The notes beneath the pieces were generated by a model that had not been told where the DNA came from, made no database searches, and was given only the letters and a program-made list of their open reading frames with translations. A program made the position numbers and the translations under genes. Shown here piece by piece: positions 28,077 to 37,659 of a stretch of DNA of 64,000 bases; position 1 is the first letter of the stretch; every line of letters starts with the position of its first letter. Source of the DNA: Rothia similimucilaginosa (GTDB lineage Bacteria > Actinomycetota > Actinomycetes > Actinomycetales > Micrococcaceae); NCBI RefSeq assembly GCF_029850875.1, contig NZ_JAOVAM010000009.1, forward strand, positions 1 through 64,000. The letters are read 5' to 3'.

Positions 28077-28727
28077 TTACCTTATGCTTTTAGCGTGAGA
28101 TACGGGCAATGACTGCGCTAATACGAGCCAGCGGAATGGTGCGCACCCAGCACCGCGAGGTGCACGGGAGTACCCCGAGGCCCCCTGACCGTAACCACCC
28201 TGCACGCCATAGGCTGCACGCGAGTACTGGTCGCGTTCATAGATGCGCGGGTACTGGCCACCGTTGAGTAGGCGCAATTCCAGGAAGTCGGCGCCGACTC
28301 GCTCAATCACACCATCGTAGCTGACGGTGCCACCTTCAAGGGAGAGGCGGACGGGCTCACGCGCCATTGCGAGGGAGCGGAGGGCGAGCTGGATTTTCAT
28401 GCGGTAGCGTTCGGGGCGAACATCAGCACGTCCAGGAGCGATGCCACCTTCCCACCAGAGCATTCCACGCAGGAGGATGATAATGTTTTCGCCGCGCGCA
28501 TCGATGCTGACCCATTCTTCGCCGACCATTTCGAGCTTACCTTCATAGGTTTGCATGTCGGTGGCGCAGATGCGGATAGGGCCACCAACCTGTGCGAGGA
28601 GGCGGTCGTCGAGGGTGATAGTTGAATAGTGGACACGGGCGACTTGACGGGCGTCTTGTTCCATATCCCAGGCGCGTTCGGAGGCGAGGCGCGCCTCAAT
28701 GTCTCGTAGGAACTTTTCCATGCTCAT
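28077..28727 (-). CDS. Conserved actinobacterial protein of unknown function
   Basis: This 216-aa soluble protein begins MEKFLRDIEARLASERAWD and contains LVAQ-type beta strands: GGPIRICATDMQTYEGKLEMVGEEW and VSYDGVIERVGADFLELRL. These look like two copies of a small beta-barrel (Sm/LSM-like) unit. A Tyr/Gly-rich segment (YGVQGGYGQGASGYS) follows near residue 180. Similar proteins sit between secA and the HTH gene in other actinobacteria, but I know of no experimental function. The start shows only a weak AGGTAGGG upstream. An internal ATG two codons later is possible. Confidence 0.75.
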   Translation of the reverse strand: MSMEKFLRDIEARLASERAWDMEQDARQVARVHYSTITLDDRLLAQVGGPIRICATDMQTYEGKLEMVGEEWVSIDARGENIIILLRGMLWWEGGIAPGRADVRPERYRMKIQLALRSLAMAREPVRLSLEGGTVSYDGVIERVGADFLELRLLNGGQYPRIYERDQYSRAAYGVQGGYGQGASGYSRAPRGAGCAPFRWLVLAQSLPVSHAKSIR

Positions 28728-28934
28728 ACTATGACCCTACCTGAGGAGGGGTGCAGATACGAACCGGAGCATTTTCTGGTCAGATGATGATTCTCAAGCC
28801 TGATTTTTGAAGCAAATTCTATCAAATTATATATTTTTCATACATTTTAATGCGTTTTGCTTTATTTTTTGCGCACCCTCCTGTATAAATGAAGCAACAT
28901 CAAAAGCTATCAAATACATCATTTGGAGGTCACT

Positions 28935-29945
28935 GTGGACCATCTTCCCACTCCAGGCTCAGCCCCCGCAGCCTTCGCTTTACGCCCTGTCACCGTCGCT
29001 TCACGCTCTGCAGCCGCGCCTCGTACTGTCAGTGCAGAGGTAGCCGCCGCAGCAGACTCTGCAACCGAGTCCAGTGCTAAGGCAAACTACCAGGACGCAC
29101 TACTCTTCATCATCCCTCCCCTGCTTTCGGCAGCAGTCTTGGGCGCGTTGAGCGTGAACCTGCACCGCATCCCTTCGGCGCACCCTCTTGCTGACGCTTC
29201 GTTGCTCTGCGCTGGCGCGGCGGCAATCCTCATTACCGCCTGGTGGTTCATCAGTTTTATCTACGCGCTCTTCTACGCTTGGTCTTTGCGCGTTTCGAGC
29301 CACAACGCTGACCGCGCAGTTCTGAAGGTTCCGGCGTTTTTCCGTCCGCGCTTTATGCGCCGCATCGTTCTGACGCTCGGTGGCACGGCTCTTGGAGTGG
29401 GGGCGGTCTTGGCTCCCGCTCAGGCTACGGTAGTTACGCCCAGCAACGCCGGAGCAAACGGCACGGATGGACTGTCTCAGACAACTATTTCGGCAGTCAT
29501 GACCACAGATTCAATGGGTGCCGTAGCATCAACGAGCACCGCGGCGGCAGAGACCAGCCCAGCCACCGTCTCAGATGCGGATCCTGCCAGTACCACCATG
29601 GACAGCACCACCCCGGAAGCGCCCTCCGCTCCCCTGGCCCTCTCTGCTAAGATTCCCGATATTCCGTTGGCTCCTCACCCCACGGAAGTGGCAGGCTCAC
29701 TGCAGGATCGCAGCCCGTTCTTCTCTCCTCTCCGCGCTGAGGCGGGCACCTACTCCTACACGGTCCAGACAGGCGATACCCTCTGGTCTATTGCCGCTGA
29801 GCAACTGGGGGAAGGCACCGACGCCTCCACCATTTACAACTACACTCTCGATATTTACGAGGTGAATAAGGACGCTCTGGGCCAGAACGCCGAACTGCTC
29901 TACGCAGGGCAGGTTCTGCAGATTCCCGAACAACCCGTTCATTAG
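28935..29945 (+). CDS. LysM-domain membrane protein
   Basis: This 336-aa protein has two membrane helices at about residues 55-75 and 90-115, then a third hydrophobic stretch (IVLTLGGTALGVGAVLAPA, about 140-160). A ~100-residue Thr/Ser/Ala/Pro-rich linker follows. It ends in one LysM domain (YTVQTGDTLWSIAAEQLG to YAGQVLQIPE, about 275-330). LysM binds N-acetylglucosamine in peptidoglycan, so the C-terminus is likely in the wall. The GTG start at 28935 has GGAGG five bases upstream; the longer TTG frame swallows that site. The Rv3235-family gene follows at 84 bp and is probably in the same operon. Confidence 0.88.
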   Translation: MDHLPTPGSAPAAFALRPVTVASRSAAAPRTVSAEVAAAADSATESSAKANYQDALLFIIPPLLSAAVLGALSVNLHRIPSAHPLADASLLCAGAAAILITAWWFISFIYALFYAWSLRVSSHNADRAVLKVPAFFRPRFMRRIVLTLGGTALGVGAVLAPAQATVVTPSNAGANGTDGLSQTTISAVMTTDSMGAVASTSTAAAETSPATVSDADPASTTMDSTTPEAPSAPLALSAKIPDIPLAPHPTEVAGSLQDRSPFFSPLRAEAGTYSYTVQTGDTLWSIAAEQLGEGTDASTIYNYTLDIYEVNKDALGQNAELLYAGQVLQIPEQPVH

Positions 29946-30028
29946 CCTTTTCTCACCCGATAGCTTTTCAAACACTCAATCTCATTCGCTCAACCCACCT
30001 CACATTCCCTGCCTTGAAAGGAGCCGTC

Positions 30029-30706
30029 ATGAGCTTCGCCAACCTTCTCCCCCGCGCCCCGTGGACGCCGCCGCATGCTCAGTCTGCATTGCCTGCCTCC
30101 CGTAACGATCAGCCCGTCCGCCCGTATTCAAAGCGTCAGGCGGCACGTACCTCCCATCCGGTGGCTCAGCCTGTGCCTGCCTCGCAGGTCGCTCCGCTAC
30201 CGGAGCAAGGGCAGGGCACGATGGCACTGGTGCAGAGTAGGAACAACTCGTCGGTCTATTCACTATTGCCGCTGCCGCGTTATGAGCAGCATTCGGCGCA
30301 GCACCCGCCGACTGCGTTGAGGGGCCGTCCATTGCGCCCTGCGGATACGTTGACTCGCCAGCTGGAGGGTCGTTGCGCGGGTGTGGCAATTGCTTATCTG
30401 GAGATCATGTCGGCTCGTCGTTCACGTCAGCAGCTGGCGCAGTGGGTGTCAGCGGATTGTTTCCACCGTCTGCTACCATTTTTCCCCAAAAATCCGCGCC
30501 AGGTGCGCAAGGAGATGCTGTTGACTCTTCCGCCGGTTCTGTTGCGGGTACGAGCGCAGAAGGTGCACGAGGAGCTCTACGAAGTGGTGGCGCTACTGCG
30601 TTGTGCGGATAAGGTTCGCGTGGTGACCATGCAGATGCGCCTGATTCACGGTATGTGGCTGATTACCGCGATTGAGCAGCCTCAGAGCCGAACGGACGAA
30701 GACTAA
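30029..30706 (+). CDS. Rv3235-family protein
   Basis: This 225-aa protein has a Pro/Gln-rich, probably disordered N-terminus (about 100 residues). Its conserved C-terminal domain contains LEGRCAGVAIAYLEIMSARRSRQQLAQWVS and later KVRVVTMQMRLIHGMWLITAIEQ. The domain matches the Rv3235/DUF6459 family found beside secA in many actinobacteria. Its role is unknown. ATG 30029 has AAAGGAG five bases upstream. Convergent with secA. Confidence 0.85.
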   Translation: MSFANLLPRAPWTPPHAQSALPASRNDQPVRPYSKRQAARTSHPVAQPVPASQVAPLPEQGQGTMALVQSRNNSSVYSLLPLPRYEQHSAQHPPTALRGRPLRPADTLTRQLEGRCAGVAIAYLEIMSARRSRQQLAQWVSADCFHRLLPFFPKNPRQVRKEMLLTLPPVLLRVRAQKVHEELYEVVALLRCADKVRVVTMQMRLIHGMWLITAIEQPQSRTDED

Positions 30707-30747
30707 GGTATCCCGTACACAACACGCACAGACATGCAGAGACACGC

Positions 30748-30787
30748 AGAGAGGGTGCAAATCCGGTATTGGATTCGCACCCTCTCT
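30748..30787. terminator. Hairpin between the Rv3235-family gene and secA
   Basis: Eleven perfectly complementary bases (30748-30758 and 30777-30787) lie between two convergent stop codons. There is no strong T-run on either side. Confidence 0.65.
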
Positions 30788-30822
30788 GTTGCGTCTATAG
30801 CGTTTTCGAGTTTACGCCGAGG

Positions 30823-33438
30823 CTAGCTCTCCTTGGTGCGCTCAACGTGAACCTGCTCGTGGCCGTCCTCATCGGGGGCGGAGTACTGCAGGAACTTCGG
30901 GCGCGAAGGTTCAGCCAGACGTACGGCAGAAGCCTGAGTACGCTGCTTGGACAGGTCCAGGTTAAACAGGTAGGTTACGGTCTCTTCACGGACCGCGCCG
31001 AGCATCAACTGGTACATGTCGTAGCCTTCACGCTGGTACTCGACCAGCGGGTCACGCTGAGCCATTGCACGCAGGCCGATACCTTCCTTGAGGTATTCCA
31101 TCTCGTACAGGTGCTCGGGCCAGCGCTCACCAATGACGGACAGCATGACGCGGCGTTCAATTTCACGCATGCTCTCTTCGCCGATGCTCTTTTCACGCTC
31201 ATCGTAGATGAGGTGTGCGTCCGCCAAAACTTCCTTCACGATCTGGTCGCGAGTAATCTTGGTGCGGTCTCCAGCGTCCTCTGCTAAGTCGTCCACGGTG
31301 ATGGAGATGGGGTACACCTGCTTGAGTGCATCCCAGAGTTCGTCGAAGTCCCAATCCTCGGCGTGACCTTCAGAGACACGGGCGTCAATGATGGTGGTCA
31401 GCACTTCGTCCACGAAACCGGAGATCTGGCCCTTCAGGTCGTCACCGTGCAGGATGCGGCCGCGGTCCTTGTAGATTGCTTCGCGCTGGCGGTTGAGCAC
31501 ATCGTCATACTTGAGCACGTTCTTACGCTGCTCAGCGTTACGGCCCTCAACGTTTGCCTGCGCGGTAGCGATAGCGCGGCTAACGATCTTGGAGTCCAGT
31601 GCGGAGTCCTCGGGGGCTGCCGACATGAGGCGGGTTGCCATGCCGGTGTTGAACAGGCGCATCAGTTCGTCGGTCAACGACAGGTAGAAGCGGGACTCCC
31701 CCGGGTCACCCTGACGGCCGGAACGACCGCGCAGCTGGTTGTCGATACGGCGGGACTCGTGACGCTCAGTACCGAGCACGTACAGGCCACCGAGCTCGGT
31801 GACTTCCTTATGCTCTTCTGCTGCGGCGTCTTCGCAGGCCTTCAGAACCTCGGGCCAGCGTGCCTCGTACGCCTCGGAGTTGGTGTTCGGGTCCAGGCCG
31901 AGCTCACGCATCTTCTCGACGGCCTCAAATTCGGGGTTACCGCCGAGCATAATGTCGGTACCACGACCAGCCATGTTGGTTGCCACGGTGACGGCGCCCT
32001 TACGGCCCGCCTGCGCAACAATAGCTGCCTCACGCTCGTTGTTCTTTGCATTTAGCACCTCGTGGCGCACGCCTGCCTTCGCCAGCTGGCGGGACAGGTA
32101 TTCGGAGTTCTCCACGCTTGCGGTACCGACCAGAATCGGCTGGCCCTTTTCGTGGCGTTCCTTAATGTCCTTGACGACCGCCTTGAACTTGGCGATTTCG
32201 TCGCGGTACACCTTATCGGGGTTGTCGATGCGCTGCACACCCTTGTTGGTGGGGATGGGCACCACGCCGAGCTCGTAGGTGTTCATGAACTCTGCCGCTT
32301 CGGTTTCCGCGGTACCGGTCATACCGGACAGCTTGTCGTACATGCGGAAGTAGTTCTGCAGGGTCACAGTCGCCATGGTCTGGTTCTCAGGCTTGATTTC
32401 GACGCCTTCCTTCGCCTCAATCGCCTGGTGGATGCCGTCGTTGTAGCGGCGGCCCGGCAGAATACGACCGGTGTGCTCGTCAACAATCAGGACTTCACCG
32501 TCAATGACCACGTAGTCCTTGTTGTTGGTGAACAGCTCCTTCGCCTTGATGGAGTTGTTCAGGAAGCCAATAAGCGGGGTGTTCTTGGATTCGTAGAGAT
32601 TCTTCACACCCAGGTGGTCTTCCACCTTGTCAATACCGGGTTCAAGGATACCGACGGTGCGCTTCTTCTCATCTACTTCGTAGTCTTCACCGCGCTTGAG
32701 CAGGGTTGCGGCAATACGCGCGAACTCTGCGTACCAGCGGTTCGCCTCACCGGCTGCGGGGCCGGAAATGATCAGAGGGGTACGCGCCTCATCGATCAGG
32801 ATGGAGTCCACCTCATCGATAATGGCGAAGTTGTGACCGCGCTGAACCTGCTCCTCCACGGTCCATGCCATGTTGTCACGCAGGTAGTCGAAGCCAAACT
32901 CGTTATTCGTACCGTAGGTAATGTCTGCGGCGTACTGCTTACGACGCTCATCAGGTTCCATGGAGGAGAGAATAACGCCACACTCCATGCCGAGGAAGCG
33001 GAACACACGACCCATGAGGTTCGCCTGGTACTCAGCCAGATAGTCGTTAACAGTCACAATGTGAACGCCCTTGCCGCTCAGCGCATTCAGGTACGCGGGC
33101 AGGGTCGCGACGAGGGTCTTACCCTCACCGGTCTTCATTTCGGCAATGTTACCCAGGTGCAGCGCTGCACCACCCATGAGCTGAACGTCGTAGTGGCGCT
33201 TGCCCAGGGTGCGCTTGGATGCTTCACGGACTACCGCAAAGGCCTCCGGCAGCATAATGTCGAGGGATTCGCCGTCGTTGACGCGCTCGCGGAACTTGTC
33301 AGTTTCCGCTCGCAGTTCCTCATCGGTCATAGATGCGAAGCTGTCCTCGAGCGAGTTCACCGCCTTAGTGTACGCTTCGAGCTGTCGCAGAACCCTCTTA
33401 TCGCCGGTTCGGAGGATTTTCTCCAAGAAAGATGCCAC
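30823..33438 (-). CDS. secA: Preprotein translocase ATPase SecA
   Basis: This 871-aa motor drives proteins through SecYEG. Walker A is [19 protein letters not shown]; the DEAD box is [18 protein letters not shown]. The preprotein-binding and helical scaffold regions follow ([17 protein letters not shown] and [30 protein letters not shown]). The C-terminal tail lacks the Cys-rich zinc motif of E. coli SecA, as is usual in actinobacterial SecA1. GTG 33438 was chosen: AAGGAG is ten bases upstream and the protein then starts with [12 protein letters not shown], in line with the family. The longest frame starts 13 codons earlier. hpf lies upstream, the usual order. Confidence 0.97.
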   Translation of the reverse strand: MASFLEKILRTGDKRVLRQLEAYTKAVNSLEDSFASMTDEELRAETDKFRERVNDGESLDIMLPEAFAVVREASKRTLGKRHYDVQLMGGAALHLGNIAEMKTGEGKTLVATLPAYLNALSGKGVHIVTVNDYLAEYQANLMGRVFRFLGMECGVILSSMEPDERRKQYAADITYGTNNEFGFDYLRDNMAWTVEEQVQRGHNFAIIDEVDSILIDEARTPLIISGPAAGEANRWYAEFARIAATLLKRGEDYEVDEKKRTVGILEPGIDKVEDHLGVKNLYESKNTPLIGFLNNSIKAKELFTNNKDYVVIDGEVLIVDEHTGRILPGRRYNDGIHQAIEAKEGVEIKPENQTMATVTLQNYFRMYDKLSGMTGTAETEAAEFMNTYELGVVPIPTNKGVQRIDNPDKVYRDEIAKFKAVVKDIKERHEKGQPILVGTASVENSEYLSRQLAKAGVRHEVLNAKNNEREAAIVAQAGRKGAVTVATNMAGRGTDIMLGGNPEFEAVEKMRELGLDPNTNSEAYEARWPEVLKACEDAAAEEHKEVTELGGLYVLGTERHESRRIDNQLRGRSGRQGDPGESRFYLSLTDELMRLFNTGMATRLMSAAPEDSALDSKIVSRAIATAQANVEGRNAEQRKNVLKYDDVLNRQREAIYKDRGRILHGDDLKGQISGFVDEVLTTIIDARVSEGHAEDWDFDELWDALKQVYPISITVDDLAEDAGDRTKITRDQIVKEVLADAHLIYDEREKSIGEESMREIERRVMLSVIGERWPEHLYEMEYLKEGIGLRAMAQRDPLVEYQREGYDMYQLMLGAVREETVTYLFNLDLSKQRTQASAVRLAEPSRPKFLQYSAPDEDGHEQVHVERTKES

Positions 33439-33808
33439 TGAGCTTCTACTCCTTGCTTGTTTCGGTACCCTCACCAAGGGCGCGCAAAAGTGCGCGCGGT
33501 GAGGCCTTCCTACATATTGTATGGCAGAGCCGCCTAATTCACCCGTCCGAGCTATTTTTTACGCTGTACGCCCAGAGGTAACATTTTGTGACGTTGCGCG
33601 TCATTCATCCTCTGCTGAGGTGGAGGGAGCACCGGGTTCCGGGGTCGGGCGCAACCCCGTACTGAGAATCCGAGCTGAGAACCTCAGCTGTAGAAGGCAG
33701 AGAAAAACCCGGGAGCCTGAAGATTCACAGTGCGTGTTTCCAGACCGCCCGGGTCTTTAGCCTGCTCACTGGGCATGCCGCCTCAGCAGTTAGCAGGTAC
33801 CTTGGATT
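33439..33808. other. Intergenic region between hpf and secA
   Basis: No gene is seen. It contains the secA promoter side, a short palindrome (AGCTGAG with CTCAGCT, near 33673-33689) and the hpf terminator. Confidence 0.55.
33707..33754 (-). terminator. Rho-independent terminator of hpf
   Basis: ACCCGGG (33707-33713) pairs with CCCGGGT (33748-33754), followed on the minus strand by TTTTTCTC. Confidence 0.7.
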
Positions 33809-34450
33809 TTACTCGTCGTCCAGAGTAATGATGCCGTAGCTCCAGCCCTTACGACGGTATGCCGCAGCCGGTGCCCCGGTCTCGCTGTCAATGTACAGGT
33901 AGAAGTCATGGCCGACCAATTCCATACGGTCAACAGCTTCTGCGGGAGTCAGACGCTCGCCCTTGAAGCTCTTGTGGCGAATCTCAATGGGAGATGCTGC
34001 CTCATCGGCGAGGGTCACCTCACTATTATCGAATGCTGCTTCTTCCACCGGAATATCCGGCAACAGAATCTCGGTAATTGCTTCGGTAACCACGGGAATC
34101 GAGCCGGTAGCGTCCGCCACGGATACGGGGTGCTTGCCACCGCGCTTGTGCAGCTTGCGGCGGTCACGTGCACGGCGCAGACGCTCCAGGAGCTTGCCGT
34201 AGGTTTCATCGAAGACCGCGAACTTATCGTTACCCTGGGCTTCGGAACGGAGGACAGGACCGGTACCAACGACGGTAATCTCAACGCGGATGGACTCGCC
34301 ACCCAGATGACCGTCCTTGCTGAACTTGACGTCAATGTCCTTCACGTTATCGCCGAGCTGAGCGAACTTCTGAACCTTGTCGCTCACGTATTCTTCCAGG
34401 CGTTCGGTGACCTTGATATTGCGGCCGTAGATGTTGACTTCCACGATCAT
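33809..34450 (-). CDS. hpf: Long-form ribosome hibernation promoting factor
   Basis: This 213-aa protein makes inactive 100S ribosome dimers in stationary phase or stress. The N-terminal S30AE domain (VEVNIYGRNIKVTERLEEYVSDKVQK to FAVFDETYGKLLERLRRARDRRK) is followed by a variable linker and the C-terminal dimerisation domain (EIRHKSFKGERLTPAEAVDRMELVGHDFYLYIDSETG). The ATG at 34450 lies only two bases after GGAGGG; a GTG two codons later has a better spacing of eight and may be the true start. It sits between comF and secA, the standard actinobacterial order. Confidence 0.95.
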   Translation of the reverse strand: MIVEVNIYGRNIKVTERLEEYVSDKVQKFAQLGDNVKDIDVKFSKDGHLGGESIRVEITVVGTGPVLRSEAQGNDKFAVFDETYGKLLERLRRARDRRKLHKRGGKHPVSVADATGSIPVVTEAITEILLPDIPVEEAAFDNSEVTLADEAASPIEIRHKSFKGERLTPAEAVDRMELVGHDFYLYIDSETGAPAAAYRRKGWSYGIITLDDE

Positions 34451-34660
34451 TCCCTCCAGGTTGGGGGCTTATACCGCGTCCGGTTGGACCCGGTACGGGG
34501 GATTCGACTCCGGTGCCGTTCCCTTACACACATTTTAGTACGAAACATGCCGTATATCACTGTATGTGACAAATATTTAGCCCAAATAATAGTTACTCGT
34601 CCGTCTGCGAACTTTAAGAGCTAAAAATCGTGTATCTCTTGCAACTAATTACAAGAAACG

Positions 34661-35632
34661 CTATGTCAGCATTCTTTTCGGTACCGCAGCAACCGCACAC
34701 ACACCCAGCACCCGCGAACCTGATTCCTGTAGCACGCGCACCATCTCAGAGGCGGTCGCTCCGGTGGTTACCACGTCATCACAAATAACACTGAGCTGCC
34801 CCGAACACAGGGCAGGCTCCATGACGCGTAAAGCACCGTGCATCCGCTCGGCACGGCCCACAGCGCCCAGGGTCTTCTGCTCGTTCTTTGCCTCAGAAGC
34901 ACTCAGAAGAGAAGACACTATGTGAGAAGACCCCACACGTGAAGATAAGGAGGCGCCGCTCCCCTGCCGATTACGAGGCGCGTAACCAATGACGTCCACA
35001 ACCCGCACCCGCACCGAGTCGGGCAGACGCTGATTGAGCTGACGCGCCGCCTCCTGCACCAAAAGATTCGCCGGCGCATACCCGCGGTGGCGCACACTCT
35101 GCGCCGAAGACGGTGCCGGAATCAGCAGCACCTCAACCGGTGCTGCAGAAGCATCTACAGGAGAGATAGAAGACGCCGGTGCGCTCTGAAGCTCAACCCG
35201 ATGCGCCCGAAGAAGCTCATACACGCTACGCGCCAGCCCCTCGCCTAACAGTGGCAACAAATCAGTGCGACCAGCGTTCTTCAACGCCAACAGGGCACGC
35301 GGCATAATGCCCACGTAACGGGACGCCGCACGCACCTCAGGAGCAACCGCGCCTTCAAGAGGTTGCAGAACCTGCACACGTTCCACATGCGCCAACGCCG
35401 AACGTAGCTGCGGCAAGCATTGTTCACACAGCGGCGAGCCGACACCGTAGAGGACCGGCACCGCACAGCACGGGCAGGTACGCGGCATCAATACCTCGCC
35501 CAAAGCCCCGCTGGCATTCTTGAAAGCCCCGGCAAGGCGGGTCAAAGGCTCGTTCAAGGGCACGTTGCTAGAGCGCGCATTGTTTGAGGGCACGCTGGAG
35601 GAATCGTTCAAACCACGCTGTTCTGAAGTCAC
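34661..35632 (-). CDS. comF: ComF-family phosphoribosyltransferase-like protein
   Basis: This 323-aa protein is longer than typical ComF (about 240 aa). A zinc finger is visible at about residues 50-75 (CPCC then CEQC). The PRTase fold follows, with the PRPP-binding loop LSVICDDVVTTGATASEM and RHRGYAPANLL. ComF is required for DNA uptake in competent bacteria, but in actinobacteria it is found conserved beside lpqB and hpf without a proven role. The extra length is an N-terminal Ser/Asn-rich extension and an insertion before the PRPP loop. Start is GTG. Confidence 0.85.
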   Translation of the reverse strand: MTSEQRGLNDSSSVPSNNARSSNVPLNEPLTRLAGAFKNASGALGEVLMPRTCPCCAVPVLYGVGSPLCEQCLPQLRSALAHVERVQVLQPLEGAVAPEVRAASRYVGIMPRALLALKNAGRTDLLPLLGEGLARSVYELLRAHRVELQSAPASSISPVDASAAPVEVLLIPAPSSAQSVRHRGYAPANLLVQEAARQLNQRLPDSVRVRVVDVIGYAPRNRQGSGASLSSRVGSSHIVSSLLSASEAKNEQKTLGAVGRAERMHGALRVMEPALCSGQLSVICDDVVTTGATASEMVRVLQESGSRVLGVCAVAAVPKRMLT

Positions 35633-35668
35633 CTAGAGCACCCTTTCCTCGCTCGCGCCTGCCCACGG

Positions 35669-37375
35669 CTAACCGGCGTAACTAATCTCATGCAGAGTCG
35701 TGTCCAGACGGATCCAGCCGCGCTCCTCCATCAGGTAGCATGAACCGTCAGAACGGTGAGCAATAATATTCGACGTATTATCCGCTGTCGAAATGGTCAT
35801 TACACCATCCAAACGGTCCAGCTTCGTCTCTTCACCACTGAGGGAAATCACCTCAGACTCACCATTCTTCACGTTCACCACCACTACGCTCTGGTCGCCA
35901 GCCCAACGGGCATTACGCGGAGTCACAGAAGAACTCAGACGCACTATCTCCGTCAGGCGCAGAGGCTTACCGGCATCATCACGCACAATACCGGAAATAA
36001 TCACAGCTGACGCACCCTCAGTAGAGGCCACAATCGCCATGCGGGCACCATCATGCGAAACGTTCACGCTCGTAAAGATCAAATTACGCTGCCAGGACAG
36101 ACCAATATCGACACCGCGCTCACGCTCGGTTGCATCCTCAGAACCCGGTTTGAAGGCACGAACAACACCCTCACCATCGGCAACCCACACCCAGCCATAC
36201 GCATCAAAACTGGGAGCAGTCAGAGCGGTACTCTGCCACACACTGCGGACACTGCCCTGATACACCGTGTACAGGCTCGCGGCATCGTTCGCCAAGCAGG
36301 CGTAAACATCCGCAGAGTAGCCCATCGCTGGGGAACTCAACTGGCTCACACCACTCAGAAGCAACTGTTCGCCCGTATTGCTCATATAGTCATCGCGCGC
36401 CACCATCTGGCCGTTCGAATTAATAGCGACAGTGCGGGCGGGAACACCCGGATTCAGCTTCACCGCAGAGAATCCGCTCGGATCAGAGTCAGAAATCTGG
36501 GCGCCGTTATAGAACACGTCGGTCTTACCCAGACCTGAAAAGTTCGTCAGACCGTGCACAATCTGCTCACGCACACGCGCCAAACGGTTATCGTCTAAGT
36601 GTTCACCGGAGAGGCGAACCAGCATATCCTGGTTATCGCTCATGCTCACAGCTTCAAGGCGCATAGACTCGTTCAACGCGGAGAACGCAACATCCTTTAA
36701 ATAAGACGCAGGGCCAGCCATCAGGGTACGCACCAGTAACTCAAAATAGCGGTCCGTATGCGGGAACCAACGGATATCCGGCACAGCATAACGGAACGCA
36801 CGGTCATAGAAGTACAGGCGGCACGGGCTAAACACGCGCTCAAACTCGGTACCGTCCAGCCACAGACCGTCCGGGCAGGAGCTAATACGCCACTGCTTGT
36901 CCTCCATGACCATCTTGAAATCATGGGTCTCAATCTGAGCCTCGGGGAAGGTGCTCGTAATACCCTGACTGCTCACCGTAGCAGTCTGCTGGAAACGCAT
37001 ATGATACGTACCCTCAGCATTGCCGCTATCGTCACTACGCGCCTGCACCGTATTACGGTACACGCGGGTGGCACCAATCGGGTTCCAACGGCCCGCAAAA
37101 GAAGAGCTCAAATACTGGCGCGCCACTGCATAGTTCTCGATGCTATCCACACCGGCACGCACAAAACCCTCAATAATCGCCTCTGGAGTCGCACCAGCCA
37201 GCGGACTGGGAGCACGAGCCGGAGAAGTGTTAACGCTCTTCACATCCAGGCCGCTGCTATACTGAGTCACTCGATTGTTTGACGGAAGACCCGCGCAAGA
37301 GCTCACGAGCGTCGCCAAGGACACCACCCCCAAAGACAGCGCGGCGCGTCGAGAAACAATAGCCCTGTGAGACAT
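35669..37375 (-). CDS. lpqB: Lipoprotein LpqB, MtrAB-associated
   Basis: This 568-aa protein starts with a Sec signal and a lipobox (TLVSSCAGLP) and is therefore anchored to the outer face of the membrane. A sporulation-and-germination (GerMN) domain lies in the middle (YFELLVRTLMAGPASYLKDVAFSAL). A C-terminal seven-bladed-propeller-like region of about 280 residues follows. LpqB acts with the MtrB sensor kinase in cell-wall homeostasis in mycobacteria. It lies 284 bp downstream of mtrB rather than overlapping it. Confidence 0.93.
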   Translation of the reverse strand: MSHRAIVSRRAALSLGVVSLATLVSSCAGLPSNNRVTQYSSGLDVKSVNTSPARAPSPLAGATPEAIIEGFVRAGVDSIENYAVARQYLSSSFAGRWNPIGATRVYRNTVQARSDDSGNAEGTYHMRFQQTATVSSQGITSTFPEAQIETHDFKMVMEDKQWRISSCPDGLWLDGTEFERVFSPCRLYFYDRAFRYAVPDIRWFPHTDRYFELLVRTLMAGPASYLKDVAFSALNESMRLEAVSMSDNQDMLVRLSGEHLDDNRLARVREQIVHGLTNFSGLGKTDVFYNGAQISDSDPSGFSAVKLNPGVPARTVAINSNGQMVARDDYMSNTGEQLLLSGVSQLSSPAMGYSADVYACLANDAASLYTVYQGSVRSVWQSTALTAPSFDAYGWVWVADGEGVVRAFKPGSEDATERERGVDIGLSWQRNLIFTSVNVSHDGARMAIVASTEGASAVIISGIVRDDAGKPLRLTEIVRLSSSVTPRNARWAGDQSVVVVNVKNGESEVISLSGEETKLDRLDGVMTISTADNTSNIIAHRSDGSCYLMEERGWIRLDTTLHEISYAG

Positions 37376-37659
37376 GGAGGTCTTAACCTTCCTCTACGAC
37401 CCTTGATAAGAATCCACTCCATCTAACGTTGTAGGCCATCGCAACGGAGTGAAAATATATCTGCCTTGATTGTACTGGTTTGCCGGTGCAAATACGCAAG
37501 GATAAGCGCAAATGCTCATTAGTTAGCATCAGCACCCTAACCTGGACAGAGTCGAAAACCCTTATACCCGGCAGGAAAACCCACACTCGTTCGTGGAGCT
37601 TCCCACCAGTTTCAAACTCTGCCGCTAATACTGTCCATAATGCCTGTCGGTGTGAGTCG
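37376..37659. other. 284-bp gap between mtrB and lpqB
   Basis: Elsewhere these two genes usually abut. The gap is more AT-rich than its neighbours. A 98-codon minus-strand frame crosses it from inside mtrB to a stop seven bases before the lpqB ATG. Its sequence has no recognisable domain, no ribosome binding site and a mixed codon use, so I treat it as non-coding. It may hold a separate lpqB promoter. Confidence 0.5.
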
